Shown piece after piece: positions 58,537 through 64,000 of a stretch of DNA of 64,000 bases (positions are counted from its first letter, which is position 1; each line of letters starts with the position of its first letter). A program made the position numbers and the translations under genes. Source of the DNA: Budorcas taxicolor (lineage: Eukaryota; Chordata; Mammalia; Artiodactyla; Bovidae); the NCBI RefSeq assembly GCF_023091745.1, contig NC_068934.1:19174434-19238433 (forward strand). Direction: 5' to 3'. The notes under the pieces are model-generated. The model saw nothing but the letters and a program-made list of their open reading frames with translations. It was not told the origin of the DNA and did no database searches.

Positions 58537-60242
58537 AGTTTAGTTGCTCAGTCGTGTTTGACTCTTTGTGACCCCATGGACTGCAGCACGCCAGGCCTCC
58601 CTGTCCATCCCAACTCCCGGAGTTTACTCAGACATGTCCATTGAGTTGGTGATGCCATCCAACCATCTTATCCTCTGTCATCACCTTCTTCTCCCACCTT
58701 CAATGTTTCCCAGCATAAGGGTCTTTTCCGATGAGTCAGTTCTTCACATCAGGTGGACAAAGTATTGGAGTGTCAGTTTCAGCGTCAGTCCTTCCAATGA
58801 ATATTCAGGACTGATTTCCTTTAGGATGGACTGGTTGGATCTCCTTGCAGTCCAGGGGACTCTCAAGAGTCTTCTCCAACATCACCATTCAAAAGCATCA
58901 GTTCTTTGGTGCTCAGCTTTCTTTATGGTCCAACTCTCATACCCATACGTGGCTACTGGAAAAACCATAGCTTTGACTAGATGGACCTTTGTTGGCAAAG
59001 TAATGTCTGCTTTTTAATATGCTGTCTAGGTTATAGGAGAAGGCAATGGCATCCCACTCCAGTACTCTTGCCTGGAAAATTCCATGGATGGAGGAACCTG
59101 GTAGGCTGCAGTCCATGGGGTCACGAAGAGTCAGACACGACTGAGTGACTTCACTTTCACTTTTCACTTTCATGCATTGGAGAAGGAAATGGCAACCCAC
59201 TCCAGTGTTCTTGCCTGGAGAATCCCAGGGACAGGGGAGCCTGGTGGACTGCCGTCTATGGGGTCACACAGAGTCAGACATGACTGAAGTGACTTAGCAG
59301 CAGCAGCAGCAGCAGCAGCAGGTTGCTCATAACTTTTCTTCCAAGGAGAAAGCGTCTTTTAATTTCATGGCTGCAGTCACCATGTGTTGAGTTTTAAGCC
59401 AACTTTTTCACTCTCCTCTTTCATTTTCATCAAGAGGCCCTTTAGTTCTTCACTTTCTGCCATAAGGGTGGTGTCATCTGCATATCTGAGGTTATTGATA
59501 TTTCTCCCGGCAATCTTCATTCCAGCTTGTGCTTCATCCAGCCCAGCATTTCTCATGATGTACTGTGTATGTAAGTTAAATAAGCAGGGTGACCATATAC
59601 AGCCTTGACATACTCTTTTCTTGATTTGGAACCAGTCTGTTGTTCCATGTCTGGTTCTAACTGTTGCTTCCTGACCTGCATACAGATTTCTCAAGAGGCA
59701 GATCAGGAGGTTTGCCATCTCTTTCACAATTTTCCACAGTTTGTTGTGATCCACACAGTCAAAGGCTTTGGCATAGTCAATAAAGCAGAAATAGATGTTT
59801 TTCTGGAACTCTCTTGCTTTTTCCATGATCCAGCTGATGTTGGCAATTTGATCTCTGGTTCCTCTGCCTTTTCTAAAACCAGCTTGAACATCTGGAAGTT
59901 CGCGGTTCACGTATTGCTGAAGCCTGGCTTGGAGAATTTTGAGCATTACTTTACTAGCATGTGAGATGAATGCAATTGTGCGGTAGTTTGAGCATTCTTT
60001 GGCATTGCCTTTCTTTGGGACTGGAATGAAAACTGACCTTTTCCAGCCCTGTGGCCACTGCTGAGTTTTCCAAATTTGCTGGCATATTGAGTGCAGCACT
60101 TTCACAGCATCATCTTTCAGGATTTGAAACAGCTCAACTGGAATTCCATCACCTCCACTAGCTTTGTTTGTAGTGCTGCTTCTTAAGGCCCACTTGACTA
60201 TGCATTCCGTGATATCTGGCTCTCGGTGAGGGATCATACCAA
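58537..60242 (-). mobile_element. BovB LINE, 5'-truncated, split by BOV-A2
   Basis: The minus frame 60237-59377 (286 codons) keeps most RT motifs: ASGGDGIPVELF, NIYFCFIDYAKAFDCVD, CQGCIWSPCLFNLH and NNLRYADDTTLMAES. A stretch of over 100 bp near 59384 is deleted (the codons after the KVGLKLN motif). The C-terminal part continues at 58537-59032. Confidence 0.93.
59033..59319 (+). mobile_element. BOV-A2 SINE with (AGC)n tail
   Basis: Two Bov-A units and a tail of nine or so AGC repeats, flanked by AGGTT at 59028-59032 and 59320-59324. It lies in the opposite orientation to the BovB it interrupts. Confidence 0.93.
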
Positions 60243-60246
60243 CATT

Positions 60247-60830
60247 TGTTGTGTGAAGCTCAGGGTGCTAGATGGTGAGCTGAAGCAATAAGATGGTTCA
60301 GCAACAGACTGCAAGAGAAATTAAAATAGAGAAGTTTATTATTTGTAGGTACTGGAGGAAGTACACAGTGCTTTGGGCCCACACAGGAACGTCAAGGGAG
60401 AATATAGACAGAGAGTGAGGCAGGACCTAGGCACATGCCTTTATTAGGGTCTATGGCTAGACTGCTTTGTGATTCCTGGGCTAGGACCATATTGGTTAGG
60501 TCATTCTATAAGAGGAAAGTTCTTGTAAGCCCTATGAGAGTCTTGTCTAAGGGACACATAAAGCATACAGGTGCTGGGAAACATGAAGACTGTTGACCAC
60601 AAGGGCTGTTGGGAAAGTCATATCAAGAACTTTTATTTGCTTATGACTAAGGGCTGCTGTCTATATCATGTCTAGATCACTGGCACCTGAGAGTGCTACT
60701 GTCAGTTGGTGGTCTCTGTGGCCCATTGGACAAACAAAATGGATGCCAGGCAATATCATTGATGCCAAGCTAATATGAAGCAATACCATCAGCTAAGGTG
60801 TTAACATTAGCTAATGAGAGTTAGCTTCCA
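60247..60830 (-). mobile_element. Class I ERV-type solo LTR
   Basis: On the minus strand it ends ...CACACAACA at 60247. Two AATAAA signals occur upstream (plus-strand TTTATT at 60335-60340 and near 60440), and a U5-like stretch ('cagtctgttgctgaacc') follows the first. The left end of the minus-strand LTR lies between 60,823 and 60,836 and cannot be fixed, because its TGTTG...GGAAG text overlaps BovB homology. No target-site duplication is evident. Confidence 0.6.
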
Positions 60831-62046
60831 GCAACAAAAAAGACAACTCAACACATGGATATCATCAGATGATCAATACCTAAATCAGATTGATTATATT
60901 CTTTGCAGCCAAAGATGGAGAAGCTCTATACAGTCAGCAAAAACAAGACCTGGAGCTGACTGTGGGTCAAATCATCAGCTCTTTACTGCAAAATTCAGTC
61001 TAAAATTGGAGAAAGTAGGGAAAACCTCTAGGCCATTGAGGCCTAAATCAAATCCCTTCACACAGTGGAGGTGATAAATAGAGTCAAGGGATTAGATCTG
61101 GTAGACAGAGTGCTTGAAAAACTATGAACAGAGGTTGATAACATTGTACAGGAGGTGGTGACCAAAATCATCCCCAAGAAAAAAAAAATGCAAGAAGGCA
61201 AACTGGTTGTATGAGGAGACCTTACAAGAGCCAAGAAAAGAAGAGATGCAAAAGGCAAAGGAAAAGGGAAGGATATACCCAACTGAATGCAGAGTTCCAA
61301 AGAATAGCAAGGAGAGATAAGAAAGCCTTCTTGTGTGAGCAATGAAGAGAAATAGAGGGAAACAATAGAGTGGGAAAGACCAGAGATCTCTTCAAGAAAA
61401 GTGAGGATACCAAGGGGACATCTCATGCAAAGATGGGCACAATAAAGGACCAAAATAACAAGAAGCAGAGATATTATGAGTATTAAAATATTAAGAAGAG
61501 GTGGCAAGAATACACAGAAGAACTGTGTATTTCTTAATGACCCAGATAACCACAATGGTGTAGTCCCTCACCTAGAGCCAGACATCCTGGACTGTGAAGT
61601 CAAGTGGGTCGTAGGAAGCATTACCACGAACAAAGCTAGTGGAGGTAATGGAATTCTAGCTGAGCTATTTCAGATTCTAAAAGATGATGCTGTTAAAGTG
61701 CTACATTCAGTATGCCAACAAACTTGGAAAACTCACAGTGGCCACAGGACTGGAAAAGGTCAGTTTTCATTCTAATCTCAAAGCAAGACAATACCAAATA
61801 ATGTTCAGACTGCCATACAATTGCACTCATTTCACCTGCTAGCAAGATTATGCTCAAAATCCTTCAAGCTAGGCTTCAGTAGTACATGAACTGAGAACTT
61901 CCAGATGTTCAAGCTGGATTTACAAAAGGTAGAGGGACCAGAGATCAAATTGCCAACATCTTTTGGATCACAGAAAAAAGCAAGAGAATTCCAGAAAAAG
62001 TCCACTTCTGCTTCATTGACTACACTAAAACCTTTGTGTGGATCGC
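60824..62046 (+). mobile_element. BovB LINE segment, endonuclease end to RT
   Basis: The frame 60814-61074 gives NQIDYILCSQRWRSSIQ and KTRPGADCGSNHQL (end of the endonuclease). Later frames 61476-61775 and 61905-62108 give the RT start. It is well diverged and cut at 62046 by another BovB. Confidence 0.9.
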
Positions 62047-64000
62047 AGTTCAGTTCAGTTCAGTTTAGTCGCTCAGTCGTGTCCGACTCTTTGCGACCCC
62101 ATGAATAGCAGCACGCTAGCCCTCCCTGTCCATCACCATCTCCCGGAGTTCACTCAGACTCACGTCCATCGAGTTCGTGATGCCATCCAGCCATCTCATC
62201 CTGGGTCGTCCCCTTCTGCTCCTGCCCCCAATCCCTCCCAGCATCAGAGTCTTTTCCAGTGAGTCAACTCTTCGCATGAGGTATCCAAAGTACTGGAGCT
62301 TCAGCTTTAGCATCATTCCTTCCGAAGAAATCCCAGGGTTGATCTCCTTCAGAATGGACTGGTTGGAGTTCCTTGCAGTCCAAGGGATGCTCAAGAGTCT
62401 TCTCCAACACCACAGTTCTAAGACATTAATTCTTAGGTGCTCAGCTTTCTTCACAGTCCAACTCTCACATCCATACATGACTACAGGAAAAACCGTAGCC
62501 TTGACTAGATGGACCTTTGTTGGCAAAGTAACGTCTCTGCTTTTGAATATACTATCTAGGTTGGTCATAGCTTTTCTTCCAAGGAGCCAGCGTCTTTTAA
62601 TTTCATGGATGCAGTCACCATCTGCAGTGATTTTGGAGCCCCCCAAAATAAAGTCTGACACTGTTTCTACTGTTTCCCCATCTATTTCCCATGAAGTGAT
62701 GGGACCAGATGTCGTGATCTTCATTTTCTGAATGTTGAGCTTTAAGCCAACTTTTTTACTTTCCTCTTTCACTTTCATGAAGAGGCTTTTTAGCTCCTCT
62801 TCACTTTCTGCTATAAGGGTGGTGTCATCTGCATATCTGAGGTTATTGATATTTCTCCCAGCAATCTTGATTCCAGCTTGTGTTTCCTCCAGTCCAGCGT
62901 TTCTCATGATGTACTCTGCATATAAGTTAAATAAGCAGGGTGACAATATACAGCCTTGACGTACTCCTTTTCCTATTTGGAACCAGTCTGTTGTTCCATG
63001 TCTGGTTCTAACTGTTGCTTCCTGACCTGCATCCAGATTTCTCAAGAGGCAGGTCAGGTGGTCTGGTATTCCCATCTCTCTCAGAATTTTCCACAGTTTA
63101 TTGTGATCCACACAGTCAAAGGCTTTGGCAGTCAATAAAGCAGAAATAGATGTTTTTCTGAATCTCTCTTGCTTTTTCCATTATCCTGTGGATGTTGGCA
63201 ATTTGATCTCTGGTTCCTCTGCCTTTTCTGAAACCAGCTTGAACATCAGGGAGTTCATTGTTCATGTATTGCTGAAGTCTGGCTTGGAGAATTTTGAGCA
63301 TTACTTTACTAGCGTGTGAGATGAGTGCAATTGTGCGGTAGTTTGAGCATTCTTTTCCATTGCCTTTCTTGGAATTGGAATGAAAACTGACCTTTTCCAG
63401 TCCTGTGGCCACTGCTGAGTTTTCCAAATTTGCTGGCATATTGAGTGCAGCACTTTCACAGCATCATCTTTCAGGATTTGAAACAGCTCAACTGGAATTC
63501 CATCACCTCCACTAGCTTTGTTCATAGTGATGCTTTCTAAGGCCCACTTGACTTCACATTCCAGGATGTCTGGCTCTAGATGAGTGATCACATCATCATG
63601 ATTATCTGGGTCGTGAAGATCTTTTTTGTACAGTTCTTCCATGTATTCTTGCCACCTCTTCTTAATATATTCTGCTTTTGTTAGGTCCTTACCATTTCTG
63701 TCCTTTATCGAGCCCATCTTTGCATGAAATGTTCCCTTGGTATCTCTAATTTTCTTGAAGAGATCTCTAGTCTTTCTCATTCTGTTTTTTTCCTCTATTT
63801 CTTTGCATTGATCGCCGAGGAAGGCTTTCTTATCTCTCCTTGCTATTCGTTGAAACTCTGCATTCAGATGCTTATATCTTTCCTTTTCTCCTTTGCTTTT
63901 CGCCTCTCTTCTTTTCACAGCTCTTTGTAAGGCCTCCCCAGACAGCCATTTTGCTTTTTTGCATTTCTTTTCCATGGAGATGGTCTTGATCCCTGTCTCC
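62047..64000 (-). mobile_element. Young BovB LINE running off the window
   Basis: Starts at the BovB 3' end (left) and continues past 64,000 toward its 5' side, so its full length is unknown. It is close to consensus. Confidence 0.95.
62116..63975 (-). pseudogene. BovB reverse transcriptase, nearly intact
   Basis: The RTE-clade RT that copies BovB RNA at the nicked target and also mobilises the BovB-tailed SINEs. Three overlapping frames cover linker and RT: 63975-63301 (EKKCKKAKWLSGEAL, SKGEKERYKHLNAEF), 63439-63116 (LISHASKVMLKILQAR, GFRKGRGTRDQIAN) and 63135-62116 (VRQGCILSPCLFNLY, catalytic YADD at plus-strand 62824-62835, then MRWLDGITNSMDVSL). Only two frame breaks are seen, near 63,370 and near 63,130, where the consensus 'ggcatagtcaa' reads 'ggcagtcaa'. 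The 5' UTR and endonuclease lie outside the window. Confidence 0.9.

Noticed and set aside
59300..59320. Short AGC/GCT triplet runs (also at 18082 and 29619) as repeat-expansion candidates
   Set aside because: They are the normal tails of BOV-A2 SINEs.
1..64000. CRISPR array, phage or bacterial mobile element
   Set aside because: No regular direct repeats with spacers and no prokaryotic genes. All repeats fit mammalian retroelements.
45716..64000. Further GDPD4 exons downstream
   Set aside because: I looked in the unique stretches (45.7-46.6, 49.5-49.9, 55.5-55.9 and 57.8-58.5 kb) for an acceptor plus a GDE-like membrane or catalytic motif and found none.

Overview
The window is nuclear DNA from a ruminant, most likely a bovid. 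It is dense in repeats found together only in that group: BovB (RTE-type LINE) copies in both orientations, the bovine-type L1 (L1-BT) with its own 5' UTR, and the SINEs Bov-tA, BOV-A2 and CHR. The species cannot be settled from the sequence alone. Nothing looks prokaryotic. No rRNA, CRISPR array or functional tRNA gene was seen.

Layout. From 1 to 11 kb there are old mammalian repeats, two long plus-strand BovB copies, a class I solo LTR nested in the first of them, two Bov-tA SINEs and old minus-strand L1. From 11,078 to 22,937 one bovine L1 with 5' UTR, ORF1 and ORF2 has inserted into a BovB copy. That L1 was later broken by a full-length 5'-inverted BovB, a BOV-A2, a Bov-A and a truncated BovB. 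From 23 to 32 kb the DNA is mostly unique or old, with a truncated L1, a 1.95 kb BovB with target-site duplication, a BOV-A2, and a short GC-rich patch near 30.6-31.1 kb. A class II (betaretrovirus-like) endogenous provirus lies on the minus strand at 32,682-39,923. Its two 382-bp LTRs differ at one base, its primer-binding site matches tRNA-Lys1,2, and its gag, pro, pol and env remnants are broken.

The only cellular gene I can support is on the plus strand. Two exons (41,430-41,626 and 45,612-45,715) encode the N-terminus of a membrane glycerophosphodiester phosphodiesterase of the GDPD4/GDPD5 type, most likely GDPD4. The first carries the start codon and the second a transmembrane segment. 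Later exons, including the catalytic domain, are not in the window. From 46 to 64 kb the sequence is probably GDPD4 intron filled with BovB, old L1 and SINEs, plus a second class I solo LTR. It ends in a BovB copy whose reverse transcriptase frame is nearly intact.

Most open reading frames here are fragments of BovB or L1 reverse transcriptase, or their antisense shadows. No new multi-gene system was found. The points most worth following are the mismatch between the near-identical LTRs and the decayed interior of the provirus, the resolved nesting order of the repeats, the 5'-inverted BovB, and the GDPD4 exons.
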